Shown here one piece after another: positions 13,925 through 14,306 of a DNA stretch of 14,306 nt. This stretch comes from Phycisphaerae bacterium (GTDB lineage Bacteria; Planctomycetota; Phycisphaerae; UBA1845), in the NCBI GenBank assembly GCA_029260155.1, contig JAJDDU010000147.1:1-14306 (forward strand). Direction: 5' to 3'. The notes under the pieces are model-generated. The model worked only from the letters and a program-made list of their open reading frames with translations, searched no databases and was not told the DNA's origin. The translations under genes were made by a program, and so were the position numbers. Position 1 is the stretch's first letter; every line of letters starts with the position of its first letter.

Positions 13925-14306
13925 CTACTGGTGGATTGTCGTGGTCGACGGGAAGTCTAGGTTGAACGACACCTCGCCGTTGTGGCAGGTTTTGCAGGCG
14001 AACTGGCCGGTAATCCAGGGGAATGCGAAACCTCCGTCGTCGGTGAACTGATTCTCCTTGGACAGATCGATGCGGAAAATGTGCGTTTTTATGTCGCCCG
14101 TGACGGGACCGGTGCCGACGGCGTCGTGCGCCAGCGCGGACTTGGCGAGTAGCGGCATGTGACAGTCGATACAGGCCAGATCGGTCATGCCGCCAGTGGT
14201 GATCTCGTATTGGTCCAAGCTGTGGCACTCGGCGCAAGCGGTATTCATGCCCGGGGGATCATCGCTGATGGCCATGTAGCGTGTGGTGGTGTGCGGGTCG
14301 TGGCAG
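13925..14306 (-). CDS. Multiheme c-type cytochrome, 3' part only
   Basis: The reading frame is open to the right edge of the window, so the ATG at 14275 is not the real start. The visible 126 residues begin with C-H-D-P-H, the end of a CxxCH motif cut by the edge, and continue with three complete heme c motifs: CAECH, CIDCH and CKTCH. That gives at least four hemes. GDIKTHIFRIDL and several extra His residues could supply distal ligands, as in periplasmic multiheme cytochromes. It should act in electron transfer outside the cytoplasm. The subfamily cannot be fixed without the N-terminal part. A strong terminator follows. Confidence 0.85.
   Translation of the reverse strand, partial: CHDPHTTTRYMAISDDPPGMNTACAECHSLDQYEITTGGMTDLACIDCHMPLLAKSALAHDAVGTGPVTGDIKTHIFRIDLSKENQFTDDGGFAFPWITGQFACKTCHNGEVSFNLDFPSTTTIHQ

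Overview
The window reads as chromosomal DNA of a GC-rich bacterium, most likely an uncultured member of the Planctomycetota (Phycisphaerae-like). The main clue is a set of secreted proteins ending in dockerin-like calcium loops. One of them has the Cys-rich form with a GDCDGD start and a CVTGPDGG linker that is common in planctomycete exported proteins; two have the 'PFDLLAFRQ(I/M/L)(V/I)NG' form. The lineage call is inference from protein style, because there is no rRNA gene here.

Positions 1-2938 hold a conserved housekeeping cluster on the + strand: rpsP (bS16), trmD, rplS (bL19), a YraN/UPF0102 nuclease-fold protein and a TatD-family hydrolase. They are tightly spaced, with rplS and yraN overlapping in a GTGA. 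The rimM gene usually found between rpsP and trmD is missing, and so is the rnhB often found between rplS and yraN. A divergent gene just enters at the left edge (1-34, - strand). An unrecognised 165-aa ORF follows at 3068-3565.

Positions 3863-6072 hold an apparent two-gene export unit on the + strand: a di-heme c-type cytochrome of the DHOR/DUF1111 family, then a secreted DNRLRE-type protein with a dockerin-like tail. A convergent GNAT acetyltransferase gene (6140-7021, - strand) closes this part.

Positions 7022-8320 are the most unusual part. A HicB-like antitoxin gene (7170-7379) is separated from a HicA-like toxin gene (8090-8320) by a winged-helix DNA-binding protein gene (7578-8093) that overlaps hicA in a GTGA. 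Two matching palindromes of the form T(C/A)ATACG-N6-CGTA(T/A)GA lie 400 bp apart. One overlaps the likely GNAT promoter in the GNAT/hicB intergenic region; the other lies upstream of the winged-helix gene. The simplest reading is a three-part HicAB-like module in which DNA binding is done by a separate protein acting at both sites. This is inference.

Positions 8341-13637 (- strand) hold two tandem paralogous secreted metzincin-type zinc metalloproteases (HELGHxWNxxH). They share a propeptide, catalytic domain, beta-sandwich, C-terminal Ig-like domain and paired dockerin-like repeats. The downstream copy carries two extra Ig-like domains. At the right edge is the 3' end of a multiheme c-type cytochrome gene (13925-14306, - strand), followed by a very strong hairpin terminator at 13866-13900.
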